DNA of 64,000 bases from Megamerina dolium (GCA_963854835.1 OY978526.1:64829765-64893764); one strand, 5' to 3'; numbered from the stretch's first letter, positions 11,662 through 24,005 are shown. Made by a program: numbers and translations. The notes: generated by a model not told the origin, from the sequence alone.

Positions 11662-13805
11662 TGTACCAATTTTCAGTTCAATCACTTTATAATTAAAGAA
11701 GTTATCGTTCGTACAGGTAAACGAACTGACATAAAGACAAACAAACATGGCTAAATCAATTCAGATAGTGAATCTAACAAATAATTTATCCCATAGACCT
11801 TCTTGTGTCAGCGCTGCTTGTTTGTGTTATAATCGAAAATGTCAACTCAATGTGACTCGTGGCTCGTTACTCTTTGAGTTTGGGGTATAAAAAATGGATT
11901 GCCGTTTTAATAAGAAATTAAAATCTTTTGTTCAAGTTCGCAAGTCGTAGGATCGAAATGTCCGATTATTTCCGATTTCAGTCTCTTCTCTGATGACCCT
12001 TCGCTGATCGTAGCAACAACAAATTAGTTCAATTTCATTTCTTTTTTTATAGTATTTGTATGTACTTATCTATTTTTATTACTTTTTTTTTTTTTGAAAA
12101 ATTGTTGAAATATTATTATTATTTTTCGCCTTTCATATTTGTGTCACAAAAAAAAATTCCACTGTATTTACACGCTTACCCATGAAAATTACACATCCAT
12201 AAATGTTACTAAATATTGCTCATTATTTTAATATGTATCACATGACCTAAATTCATATGAAAACATCGAGAGAGACGAAGAGAGAATATTCAACTCAAAT
12301 AAAAATATAAAAAATCAATCACAAGGAATGTGTTGGTTAAAATGTTTCGCATTTATGTACTACAAAAAAAAACACAAGTGTAAAGTTTTCAAATGCCGTT
12401 ACATGTATGTATGTATGTATGTATGGATACATTATAAACATAAACACAAAGTACATTTTCGATTTAGATTCTCAAACAAATCTTAGGAAAGAAAAAAATC
12501 TCAACAACAACCAACAGCGACAAACATAAAATTCCAACTTAAAGTGCATCACTAACAACAATAAGCACAACAACAAAATCCATCACTATAAATAAACAAT
12601 GTATTTTATTACAACCACATTGTTGAGTTGGTTTTTGTTGTTGTTGTTCTTCAATATTATTTCCATTTGATTTTCCGTACGTAAATTGTTGTTGCCGATT
12701 GTCATTTGAAATCTTACAAAATGCTAACAGCAATAACAACAAGCAAGCAATCAAGCAACCAAACAGACAGCCAAGCAACCAACCAAGCAACCAACCAACC
12801 AACTAACTACCCAACCAACTAGCTAACTTAACTGACTAACTTGAAGCAGCGCCGTCAGCAGTAGTGCCAGCAATAACAAACGCCAATAACAACAACAACT
12901 ACCACTGCACTCACTTGGACATATGTGTATGTAGATATGTAGGTACCTACATATAAACAAACTCATATGCATCAAGTTGGAACTAATGGAATGGGGTTTT
13001 CCTTGATGATTTCCTAGTCTTACTTCAAATACTTAATAAATAAATAAATAAATGACAATAGAAACAACAACAAGTAATATTAATACTACATTTCCTAGCA
13101 TACCTCTACATTTCGTATATACTTCGTATATACAATATCATGCATGTATATGTATGGCAGTATGCAGACGTATAATAAAATAATAATAGCAACAACAATC
13201 ATTGATGACAAATTGTTATTGCTGCTGTTGTTGTTGTTGGCTGTCGTTGATCAGCTGTGCTTTAACGATGATGGCCTGCATGCGTACAAAATTTTGTATT
13301 CCATACTATTCAATACTCCATAATAATACCGTATGAATAACTACACTATGTATCGTACATACTCATAGTTTCATATATGAGAACTACTTCAGAGATTCAA
13401 TACTGATCGATCGATCGTTTGTATGTAATTTCCTAGTGAAAAGGTGGGGTGGTAGTGAGTATATTAAGTAGTAGTATATGTTTGGATCACTCTTTTATTA
13501 TAAATGTACCTGAAACTCTCTCAAATACCCGTTCATTCTCTTTTTTATTTACATTTTTCACAACTCACTCATTCAACCAACTAACATTTAAATATGAAAA
13601 ACGTATCGTTTATATTCTGTATTTGCAGATGAGGATGTGTGTGGCTCCCCACAATATCAACTATGTATGTCATAGGTACACATAAACATAATACAAATTA
13701 TATACATATGCTCTAAATATTTTCCCCAATTAGTAGTTAGTCACGCATAAATATATATGCGATTTCCAAACGTGGCTTAATTAAATATAAGGTTGATTAG
13801 TTGGT
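11662..13805. other. AT-rich non-coding DNA with triplet and TATG repeats
   Basis: CAA/GTT-rich stretches (12480-12910), a CAACCAAG-type run (12757-12815) and TATG repeats (12403-12424). Small ORFs here are translated simple sequence. Confidence 0.6.
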
Positions 13806-14107
13806 TATTGCGGCCACCATCTTTTGAGCTATACAACCGAGCTATTCTTAAGTACTGTTGTGCATGTTTAAATTCGATAGTATTAGAACGGGCGTACTTA
13901 TGTTACATTAGCCGATTTCGAGTGGCAGAACTCTTGTGACATCACTTTACCTGAGCTGTGTCACAGAGCTCATAAAGAAGCTTTGCCAGAGCGAATTGTT
14001 ACCGTCCGAAGAATTGCCAACTACTTGCTGAGCAGTGAGCACTGCTGGAAAGAAAAGTTACCGCTTCAGTCCGCTATCGAGCCCACAACCTATTAACAAC
14101 TGATCCC
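13806..14107 (-). repeat. tRNA-derived SINE, old copy
   Basis: TACTGTTGTGCATGTTTAAA, GCAGAACTCTTGTGACATCA, GAGCTGTGTCACAGAGCTC, ATTGTTACCGTCCGAAGAAT and a decayed head (CGAGCCCACAACCTATTAAC) follow the SINE order. The final box A portion is nearly unrecognisable, so this is one of the older copies. Confidence 0.7.
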
Positions 14108-15864
14108 ATTAGATATAGGTTAGGTTAGGTTATGCAACGCACAGTGCTGCGTCTCCATATATAGCGTGGACAAAAATAGTAAACGTAGTTTGATTTTCAT
14201 GAAAATTAGTACATGTTAATATTTCATACTAATTTAGAAAAACACCAAAAAAACAGAAAGTACAAATTCAGAAAGAATCATATAAATTCAATTTTTTCTC
14301 CGAATAGCATTCTTTTGGCATTTTTTGCATTACTTTGAGAAATTAGCGAATTTCCACACCTACTTTAAAAATTTATTTTTTCCGTAAATATTTGGACCAT
14401 TGGTTGATTATTTGTAGTGTCCTCTACACACCAAGCATCGAAAATTTCGACAATTTTTATTGAAGACTTAACTATAAAAACCAACGTAAAAAATTTGATT
14501 ACAAAATTTTGCAAGAAAATATTTTTTATTTCGATTTTACATTCTTATATTTATGTACTCTTATTCAAAGTTCTGAAAAGATTTGCAAAGTCAAGCTTTC
14601 TCACTCGTCGAAACTTTGAATTCGTTTATTTTGGTTCATTTTCCTTAAGGTTTCATTCTTTATAACGGAACTTTTGCAATACCAAACAAAGCACAAAGTA
14701 CCCTGTAGAAAGCTCTCCCATAAGTAACATTGGTTTTGAAATTTGCATTTTGAAGGCTCCAGAGCATAAGTAAACATTAATATTTTTCAAAAATATTTAA
14801 CACTTATCCAAGTGTTGGTATCTGGTATATTGGGATCAAATTTTCTTTAAATCCAATATAAAATGTTTTCTATTTTGTCCAGCTCGCAACACTGTGGAGT
14901 GCGCTTAAGCCAAAAATTATCGACATCCACGGGTGCTAGCTCAGTCGTATCTGTAAAAAGGCATTCCCTAATAGGGTATACTATCTGCGTACCAAGGCAG
15001 GGCATCTACAGAGGAAGTGGTAAACAGTTTCCTCCTTTTCCTCGTCCTGGCAGCTACTACAAAAATCATTGGCCGGTAAATCAAGTATGCCCTCCCGTGG
15101 CCCGTTACACATCAGGCATGAATTTAATTTAAAAGCTAAATCAAAAAACAGTAAAACAATCAAGGAAGTTTGAAAAGCAGTAAGTTACAACTTTCACATT
15201 TCTCTCCCTCTCTCCCTCTCTCCCACTCACTCTGTCTCCCTCTCTCTTTCTCCTTCTTTATTTTTTTCACTTTATTACCTAAATATTTCTTTCCTCTTCC
15301 TCATCCAAATCTGTTCTATCAGGACTTTAGTACAATGGGCATTACTTGACCAAGTAACAGGTGAAATTACCTTCTAGGAAAAAAACTGGTCCATCGGGTG
15401 TCATGTTTTTTTATTGTGGATTTGTTAACCGAAAGTATTTGCCGACTTTCAGTCCTACAGCTTTGTATTTTCGTATGCAAAGGTTGCTAATATATACGAA
15501 AATATATTTCTAGCTTTTAGTTTTATAGGTTTCGTCGGATTTCATTCATTCCCCGTATATTAGTAGATAAAGTCCAATGTAACAAGTTTCATAATTGTAA
15601 CTTTGGGGTTGCAGAATTCGATAATATGTTCGAAAACATACTTTTGTATGGGTGACAGATTTAGTTTTCATCCATTTCCACCCAATAACGAACTTATCCG
15701 TTCATTGATAAAAAAATATCACAACCACATTAAAAAAAACAAAATAGGCTAAACAATTAGACCAGAAAAACATTCTGAGGTCGTATTTAGCATTGCTGAA
15801 TTCGGACGCTGTGTTGGTTTCCTTCGATCACGTCGCATTTCGTCCATAACTTCAAATAAAATTG
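14108..15864. other. Non-coding DNA around a LINE relic
   Basis: Apart from the LINE fragment at 14.9-15.1 kb there is a CT-rich run (15199-15254) and a family A unit near 15590-15680 (ACTTTTGTATGGGTGACAGA, GTTTTCATCC). No host gene. Confidence 0.45.
14890..15115 (-). pseudogene. LINE relic: C-terminal Cys region after RNase H
   Basis: NDFCSSCQDEEKEETVYHFL and CRCPALVRR on the minus strand form the C-x2-C...H-x3-C type motif at the end of I/R1-like LINE proteins. After a frameshift, LAPVDVDNFWL matches the expected next segment. The motif resembles the one at 9.84 kb but is from a different family. No other LINE sequence is attached. Confidence 0.65.
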
Positions 15865-16229
15865 TTTAAGTTGAGGTTAGGTTAGGTTATGTGGTTACCC
15901 TCTCTATGAGAGGACACACTTAGGCCAGAAAGGCCCATTGTGATACCACAGAGCTTCTCTTCCAATAGTGTTGTGCGTGTTAAATTTGAACAGCTTTAGA
16001 AGGGACCTACTTATATTAGCCGGATCCGAACGGCAGAACCCTTGTGACATCACTTTAACTTAGTTTTGTCTGAGCTCTTTTAAGAAGCAATTTTGGCACA
16101 TTGTTACTGCCGGAAAAATTGCCAATTCTTGCCGGCATTAAATTTTGCTATGCTTCAGCCGGAGATTGAACTCACGACCTACAGGTCAGAAAGCCAACGT
16201 ACTAACCACTGAGCTACGATACCCACAAC
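15865..16229 (-). repeat. tRNA-derived SINE, variant with a LINE-like distal tail
   Basis: Head and body match the 11.3-kb copy (minus strand GTATCGTAGCTCAGTGGTTA box A; CGTGAGTTCAATCTCC box B). The distal end differs: CCTCTCTATGAGAGGACACA...GGCCAGAAAGGCCCATTGTGATACCAC replaces the GCCCCAAAGGGCTC end, with two extra GGTTA units outside it. AAAATTG flanks both ends (15858-15864 and 16230-16236), a possible 7-bp target duplication. This marks a second subfamily. Confidence 0.75.
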
Positions 16230-16236
16230 AAAATTG

Positions 16237-17308
16237 AGACATTTATAAAAAAAAATACCCTGAATCGCATCAAGCGGTGTATGTATCGATTGTATGTATA
16301 TGTGTGCCGACTTCCATTATTTCTTTCTCTTCAACATTTTTTTCACATCCTGAATTAGTTTGACTCGACCACGTTGTATTTCATCCAGAACCATCTAAAT
16401 AAAAATTGTTAAAGTTGTAACATTCATAATATTGGTCAAATGAATAATCGACTCCCATTTTTTCTTATCAACATTTTTGCTGAGCTTACTTACTCCCTTT
16501 GTCTATCTCATAAATGGTCTTCTCTACGAATTTAACGTTTCCATAAATTTCACTCCCACAGAATACATCCAAAAACACTTGTAAACCGACAAATAGTTCC
16601 ACAATTTCCCTAATTCGCCTTAAGGCAGATAAATGTTTGACTGCGCACCATTCAATGCGTACTTCAAGTTCAAGCTAAGGAACTTAACGATCATTGTATA
16701 ATATATAATATATAATATACGATATATATTGTATAATATATAATATATATTATTATAAGAGTTTAAGAGCGCTTATATAATTTGGTAGCAGAGCAACTTT
16801 TACGAAAGAAGGATCAATAATTCAATAACATAGCAGTATTCTGGATTGACTGAAGCTGCTGAACTCTGACACAGAAACTATTTCATGGCATATTCTTACT
16901 ACTCGAAGAATAGGTAATCGGACACCGTGTAAAACAGCAAGGAATTGAAGCGGAGATCGCATTGTTCACTCTTTAGTCAGAGTTTATTAATGCAGCATTT
17001 TACCAAATATCGCATACATCAATTGAGAAGATATCAATGAAATATATACAAGTATGATATGCGCAGTATATGTAATTCCATTTATCTCCACTAGCAATGA
17101 AATTCACTATTGAAAAAAGTAAGCAGGTTGCGGATCTTTCCCCGAGGAAATAGTGTTTATTTAAAGGGAATTATTAATTGTTCTTACCTTTTTCTTAAAA
17201 AAGCTACACTTTTATTTTTAACCGTTTAACCGTTATCTCGCGGCGATGGCGATAGCTGACTTGTTATTGTTTTGAATTCTTCTGTTTTATTTGATTGTTC
17301 TGTATGTT
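16237..17308. other. AT-rich non-coding DNA
   Basis: A possible degraded family B stretch at 16480-16690 and a TATAATATA run (16698-16760). Nothing coding. Confidence 0.4.
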
Positions 17309-17312
17309 TTAA

Positions 17313-18026
17313 GGGGGGGGTAAGGGATAAGCAGATTCGGAAAATCGATTTTTTTCTTTTTCATTTTCCAACACAACGAGATTGCTGTCGGGAACGTACT
17401 TTATGGACCTGGGATCGATGATTCAGTGTAAGTTACGAAAAAAAAATTTTTCACACTTTTTGCGAAAAAAAACTTCAAACGTGTTTTTCTGAAAACCAAT
17501 TTTTCGAAGTCCGTGAACACGATCCTGCAAAATCTTCTCGACCGATTCTTTTCAAACTCGAAACATACTTTCTTGGTATAAAATGCCTTCCCCTCCCGTT
17601 ATTTATATTTTTCCATTTTCATATTAAGGTAGTTTGTCACCTAAAAAATAGCGGAAAATTTAGTGCGAAATCGCGTTGTTTGCTTAAATAGGCCACGAAC
17701 TGTTGAAAAACGAAAATTATAACTCAACAACGACGGAGAGGGGAGAATTAACTCATCATTTAAGTAAATTTAACAACATTTTTGATTTCAGATAATTCTA
17801 CGCCAAGTTATCGTGTTCACCGAACAACGTATTTTTCAAAAGACGTTTTGGGAAATGCTCTGTCCCCGTCTTATTTTTCAATATTTAATTACGGAAATTT
17901 AACTGAATATTCTCTAGATGATGCTTTATAATTAAAAAAAAGTTTGAATAAATTTGCTAAGCTGTATCTCCGTAAAAAATTAGAGAAAAAAGTGTTTTTT
18001 ATTTCAAATTATCCCTTACTCCCCCG
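17313..18026. mobile_element. Non-autonomous DNA transposon with TTAA duplications, 714 bp
   Basis: 18-bp terminal inverted repeats: 17313-17330 reads G(8)TAAGGGATAA, and 18009-18026 in reverse reads CGGGGGAGTAAGGGATAA, identical at 16 of 18. TTAA flanks both ends (17309-17312 and 18027-18030). The interior has no ORF over 60 codons. TTAA target sites are used by piggyBac and a few other superfamilies. The G-rich tip does not match the usual piggyBac CCY start, so the superfamily is open. Confidence 0.7.
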
Positions 18027-18376
18027 TTAAGCAGTTACCAATAAAGCGGCATTTTGTATTTTTTGTATTTATTTTTATTATTTAAAATAAAAACATTATT
18101 ATTTATGTTATATATTACAAAAAATGTATATTATATAATTATAAAAAAGCTTTAATTAATACCTTTACAATGATATATTATTCATAAAAATTGGACGTCA
18201 TATAAATAAGTTATAAGAACCAATTTATTTAACGGTTTTACAGGGTGCGAAAAAATATTTTTACTGTCCCAGAACACGCTGAAGATAGGTGTTCAGGAAC
18301 AATTGGAGCAAATTGAATATTTTGTTGTGATACGGTCCAATGTGTATATCGAGTTCATATGAGTATATAATGCATG

Positions 18377-18492
18377 CAACTGAATGACTCATATCCCTGC
18401 GTATATGAGTTGGTAATGCAAACAACTGGACGACTCATACCCCTGGGGATATGAGAAGGCAACTGAACGACTCATATTCCTGTGTATGCGAG
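18377..18492. repeat. Short tandem repeat, three units of a 33-bp core
   Basis: CAACTGAATGACTCATATCC, CAACTGGACGACTCATACCC and CAACTGAACGACTCATATTC begin at 18377, 18423 and 18460, each followed by a CTG..TAT(G)AG block. Periods are 46 and 37 bp because the spacer shortens. Confidence 0.75.
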
Positions 18493-19213
18493 GCGTTCAA
18501 TCATGAATATCCTAGAACATTGCTGTGTTAAAATTCAACGATGAATTCAGTGGTTATGCCCTCACTTAAGATATTACCAACTCATATACTATCTATTACC
18601 CTTTGCTACTGGGTACTTTTATGAATGTTCTACATATGATGTATGTTTGCTAGAGTGGCATAGTCAATCTTGCGCCATATAGGCATTTATTCTTTTTGGA
18701 TGAGTTCTCGATACTCGTATTATTTTGTTATTCTATTATATACGAGTATGTATATTCCCTTTTTATCTAATAATTTTAACTGAGTTTTTCTCATTTCTTC
18801 TATTATTGTTATGTGTGTTGTTGTTGTTGATGGTGATGATAATATTCCATTTGTTTCTCTTTGCTTATGAACATCTCTTATAACGAACACAAACACACCT
18901 TTATTTGAGTTATTCACTATTTGAGTATAAGTTTTGTGAATCTATTCTATTAATAGTTAATACTCAGATTCTGCAAAGCTCTCACTAAGCTCAATATTTA
19001 CATACATATATCTTCAGCACGCTTTTGTGGCTCTATTTCCATAGTTTTAGTATTCTCCCACTCTCTGTTAATTTTAGACCTCTTTTATGTGTATTATATA
19101 CGAGTATTAACTATCTTATATATTTCTAATAAAGGCACAGCCTTTACTATCGTTGTTTTTAAGAATATACACTCATACATACCTATATGCATGTATAGCC
19201 ATAATAAAAAAAA

Positions 19214-19706
19214 ATTATATGAGGCACTTATAAGCCCCGAGGGGCTCTTTGAGCGAGGTTCTCTTACATTACTGTTGTCAGTGTTAAATTTTGGACAGTT
19301 TTGAAAGGGACCTACTTATTTTATCCGGTTCCGAACGGCAGAACTCCTGCGACATCACTTTAACTAAGCTTTGTCAGAGAGTTTTCTTAAGCTAAGATCC
19401 CACTATCAGCGCAACGCGACGCGTCTTCTGTGTGCCGAACACTCACAATTTTTCAAAATGCGACAATCTGAGCCGAAATCATGCTGACTATGCTATGACT
19501 ATGGTCGGCAATCTGCACCGATATTTCAAAATAACTGTTCACAAAAGAAGAACAAGTAGAAGTACAAAGAAAAACAACGTGTAGTAAGTTTTCGCTGAAA
19601 TTAATTAATTTTTGTATATTAAATTTGTTATACTTCAGCCGGGGATTGAACCCACAACCAACAGATCAGAAGGCCAACGCACTAACCACTGAGCTACGGC
19701 ACCCAT
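19214..19706 (-). repeat. tRNA-derived SINE interrupted by a ~219-bp foreign segment
   Basis: The distal half (19214-19393, GGCACTTATAAGCCCCGAGG to TTGTCAGAGAGTTTTC) and the head (from about 19613, AAATTTGTTATACTTCAGCC, to box A at the right edge) are clear. About 130 bp of body is missing and replaced by unrelated DNA. A long TA run abuts the head side. Confidence 0.75.
19394..19612. mobile_element. Unidentified insertion within a SINE
   Basis: It begins near CTAAGATCCCACTATCAGCG and is GC-richer at first (GCAACGCGACGCG), then ends in AT-rich DNA. It matches neither SINE subfamily. No coding potential, inverted ends or target duplication were seen, so a deletion-plus-fill event is as likely as transposition. 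Confidence 0.3.
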
Positions 19707-19710
19707 AGGC

Positions 19711-19715
<5 letters not shown>

Positions 19716-19782
<67 letters not shown>
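19716..19782. repeat. TA microsatellite, ~67 bp
   Basis: An uninterrupted AT run next to the head end of the 19.2-kb SINE. Confidence 0.95.
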
Positions 19783-19788
<6 letters not shown>

Positions 19789-22700
19789 GCGGTTGAAGCT
19801 TCATTTCTGATTTTACTTACACCTTGTATCTTCTTCCTTTTAATCTGTTGTTTTTTTTTCTGTTTTGTAACAAATAGAAGTACTTCAGTCGGTCTAGGCC
19901 GACTCAATTACTTCCTGCACCTCAAATGGGCCAAATACACTAATGCAAATAACCATTAGGATTTGAAATGCTTGTCTTAAAGTTGTTTTCAAGCAGAATA
20001 TAGAGAAATCGTTGAAAAAGCCAAAGTAATGACTTATAAGGGAGGTATAAGTAGATGTAGTACGTCCATTTTATACAAAATTTTTTACCGCTCGTCGATT
20101 CGCATATTAAATATTGCTGTACCATTTTTAGGTGACGCCATTGCGCAGAAAAGACTTTCTATGGGAAGTAAATGAAATAGAGGATCTGCTACGTCCATTA
20201 TTAAAGGGGAATATGGCGACTTAATGTGCAAACCACGGCAGTAACTTGGTATGGGAACTATATGATAGTTGTAAATGTGGTTCGCCCATTTCTTGCGACA
20301 CTATTAATGAGTAAAATGCTATATCACGTTCAACTAGATGATATTTTATACATTTCAGACAATATCAACATTTTCAATTGTAGTATATTTAGTTGTTGTA
20401 TATTGTATATTTATTTATTATATATTCTCCATAGCATATACATCCTTTTAATATAAGTATATTTCATAACCAAATGCACAAATTTCAGTATTTGTTCAAC
20501 TCAAATCCTGCCAAACCAGCTAATGACAGTCAGCCGGTGATAGCTGTTAGACATGATTAAATCGACTCGTTTTTTGGTATTTTCGACTATATCGTCAAAT
20601 GATTCCCAAAACAATCACTCAACAATAAATGTGCACTAACCACTGAGTGTAGGACATAAAAAAATTGCTGTGAGTACCCATATGTATGGATGTAGATGGT
20701 TAGGCAAGCTCCATATAATATTTTCGTATCTACATATTATCTTGTTTATGAATTTGATCATCACGTTCATATTATCATCATTGTCATCGTCGTCGTTATT
20801 GTAATCATCATCGTCATAGTTACTAATGTTGGTTGCTCTCTCTCGTATGTATGTATGTACAAATTTTTCCTTCTTCTATTTCTTCTTGTTCACTATTCAT
20901 GTAAAGAAGTTCTTTTCGCTACTTTGGTTGTTTTAAAAAGGTACTTCTTATAACGGTATTTGAATGAAGTCGCTTTACGATCATGAGATTTTATTTTTAA
21001 ATCATGTCGGCAACAAAGTTACTATTGCCGCATGTTACCGTTTCTATTATACGAAGGTACTATGTAGGTACTACATATAATATTTATGATATAAAATAGT
21101 ATGCGTTTGTGTGTTTGTGTGTGTGCGGATGAATATTTCTTTCCCAGCAAACATTTCCACATTAAATCGATTTAACTGACAACATTTTTTCTTTTATTAA
21201 CTTAAATATACATTACACTTACAAACTTGGTTATTTTTCTTGTTGCGCTTAAAAAAAAAATCATATGTTGATGATAGCCCTCGATCACCCCTCTCCTTGG
21301 CTGATTAACTAACTTAACCCCAACAGCGTGTGTATATTGGATTTGATTGCCTTCTAACTGCTTGCTGTAACTGTTGCTTTTTCACCTTCATTGAGAATGT
21401 TTTGATTTTGATTTTTCTTATTCGTTCTGTTTTTTTCTTTTTCTTTTGTTCCTCTTCTTTTTCTAGTCTACTCGTCAATGTTTAATTTCACTTAAAGCCC
21501 ATTGGAATATTGCTTATGCTGTCCATGTTTTTGTTATTGTGGTTACTGCTACTGCTGCTGCTGGTGCTATGTTTGGTGATGACTTTTAATGAGATTGTAA
21601 CGTGGTAACGGTAAAATGTAAGCATAGACTGAAATGCATAAGTGTGTGTTGTATTAATGTATGCACGCACATACGCATGCGTATTTCCTTTATATACTTT
21701 CGAGTACGTACACATAATAGGTAGAACGATTTCCATTTTCATTCTTTTACACATAATTTGGTGCTGTCACTGTATTTATTGTTGTTGTGTGAACTATTTA
21801 ATGGAAGTAATTTTGTATGCAAGTGTGTGTGTGGGTGTGTCTTTCATAATATAAAGTTTTCAACTCTTAAACTTTGACGTTCCAATTGTATGGCAACATT
21901 GTCATTTTGAAGCCGTTAGGAATCGGTATAACATTACAAACTTTTTATGAAAATTCATTATGAATGCCTCTCATATCATAGATAACAAAATATAATCTTA
22001 AACGGTATTGATCTATATACGAAATACATGTTTTAAAAATGCAGTAAGTACTTGAAAGCAATATTGGCATGAAATACATAATACGGCATCACATTGGGTT
22101 CTCTAAGACTGATGAGTTATCAGTTCTATTTTTGAAACCTAAGAAAATACTTTATTCACAGAAGTATCAACTTTAAAGTTTTTGAACAAGCTCCTCGCTA
22201 CTCAATAGGTTAGATTGTTTAATTACACAGCCACGCGAAAAAAGCTAATTGTCTTTTCAATCAGATGAAATAAACATTTCTCTGCTTATTTGCGCCCTGT
22301 CACATTTCGTCCGTAACCTGAAAAAAGGATGCTGCAATATTAACACGCATCCATTGTTTTTGTCAATTAGATTTGAATTTTCGAGTTTAAAATGTTAGTA
22401 CTCTTTGTTTTTTTTTTTCACAAATTTGAATGGTGTTGTAGCTGAATGACTAATTTTCGACGATAAATAACCCTAGAGCTGTGAAAAATGTACGACTAGC
22501 TCCCATTCATTGTTCTCCTCCAACTTTTACGCTAAAAATATTTTCCCCCAACACCCCTCCTACAAAATTTATGGTTTTTTAAAAATTGAAAGATCTTACG
22601 GATAATTTTTCTATCAAAAACTCCAAGCAAATTCTTCTCGATACGTTAGGAAAACAAAAAAGTTGGAGTTCTGACTCAATGAATATGAATCTAAAGTCAA

Positions 22701-22878
22701 AATTGTAAAACTAGCTTGTGCTTTTTATTATAGGAGAGTGTAACAAGGCACAATTTTATTAATGTCAAGATGCCAAACGCTGTATTGAATACCAAAGTAA
22801 CTCATATTTCTGATTATTAGATCGCAAAAATAAATTTTAAAATGAATAATTTGGCTTAGGTTACTCTGAGCCTGAACC
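19783..22878. other. Non-coding DNA
   Basis: A short ACTAACCACTGAGTGTAGGA at 20635-20654 could be a SINE head remnant. 20757-20820 is ATC/GTC triplet-rich. No supported gene. Confidence 0.4.
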
Positions 22879-22891
22879 ATATACGGGGGCA

Positions 22892-23332
22892 AAGTGCAGT
22901 GTTTAGCAGTGTTTATCGTGAGCACCTGCCGGTATGGCCTTATCTCACGACGCACAAAGCGCAATGTATCAAATTGAAGGGTTGATAAGCGCCCCGCAGG
23001 ATTGAAAAATCAGAAACCGGCCTCTAGGCTACTACGGTATCAATTGGGGCACGTTGAATGGACATACTATCCTCCTTGGTGTGGATCGAGGCCTACCTAA
23101 AACATCTTCTGATCTAACGGGTCAGTACCCTGGTTGTAATGCAACTCCACATTGAGTACCCCAATACTCTACCCGCGTGTTCTTTGGGTTACCACAACCA
23201 ACACGAAAACCTCCTTGAATGGCTGTTCCCAACGATCAGGTTGGAGGGATTCCAACCTGACCACCCATGGTACCAAATTTAAAGTCTTTTGGTAAGACCT
23301 CTTAGCCGAAGCTCCGGACTTGTGCCCGGGAA
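22892..23332. mobile_element. GC-rich LINE-like segment bounded by a 13-bp direct repeat
   Basis: The 13-mer ATATACGGGGGCA occurs at 22879-22891 and 23333-23345, so the 441 bp between look inserted with a target-site duplication of retrotransposon length. The segment is much richer in G+C than its surroundings. No clear frame survives. It gives an impression of LINE UTR/ORF1 sequence from fruit flies, which is recollection only. A poly(A) tail is not evident. Confidence 0.5.
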
Positions 23333-23384
23333 ATATACGGGGGCAGTTAGATGAATCAGCGGCTTTTTGAATTAAAGATATTTT

Positions 23385-23720
23385 TTTCGGAAAAACAAAT
23401 GTTTTATTGTTCAACATAGTTTACTTTAAGCCAAATACATTGAGTCCATCGTTTTTTCCCTTTTTGTTTTATTCCTTAGAAATAATAGGTTTTCTTAAGG
23501 TACTCAAGTACGCATATCGATCCAAATTTCCAAATAAAGCATATGCTGAATGGTTTAGCAGTTCGTATGGAATTTCTGCAATTTTGCCATTCCTCTTGCG
23601 GACTTTCTTGGTGGGAAAGTTTTTTTTTTTTCTCGCCAAATGCGGTCGTTTTTGTGCTGATACGACCACGACGGAATTCAGTAAACCACTTCTTAAGCAT
23701 TGAAGTTGATGATGCAAAGT
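23385..23720 (-). pseudogene. Core-deleted mariner remnant (N-terminal piece joined to C-terminal piece)
   Basis: On the minus strand, SSTSMLKKWFTEFRRGR is a mariner HTH segment. Within about 30 codons it passes into text resembling the mariner C-terminus (YELLNHSAY, ALFGNLDRY), and near 23440-23400 into QCIWLKVNYVEQ followed by a stop, like the usual mariner end (CIELKGDYVE). Most of the catalytic domain is missing, including the SPDLAPSD-type block. Several frameshifts are needed. This is a different mariner subfamily from the DD41D copy. Assignment is by motif recognition only. Confidence 0.55.
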
Positions 23721-24005
23721 CCCAAATTTTTTTTTTTATGGTTTTTTACGCAAAAGATAAAGCTTGATGTGCACATGAAACTCATTTTTCATCGAAATTC
23801 GTGGCTGTCAAACACAAACTAAATGAAACAGGGTGCTGAAAATTTGACGATAGTCTATTGGGCAACATTTTTTAACTTTACGCTTTTTCCACGTGCCATA
23901 GTAGTGAATTTTTTTTTTTTTTTTTTGTATACTTTGCATTATCAACTAATTTTGGAAATTCTTCAACCCACATATTTTTATAAAACTCTTTTCTTCGAAA
24001 ATCTC

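Noticed and set aside
11365..11754. 129-codon plus ORF
   Set aside because: Lies inside the SINE copy in the antisense direction; related copies do not keep the frame.
19635..19907. ORF containing a GAVAQWLVRWPSD-like peptide
   Set aside because: That peptide is the translated tRNA-like head of the SINE plus a TA repeat.
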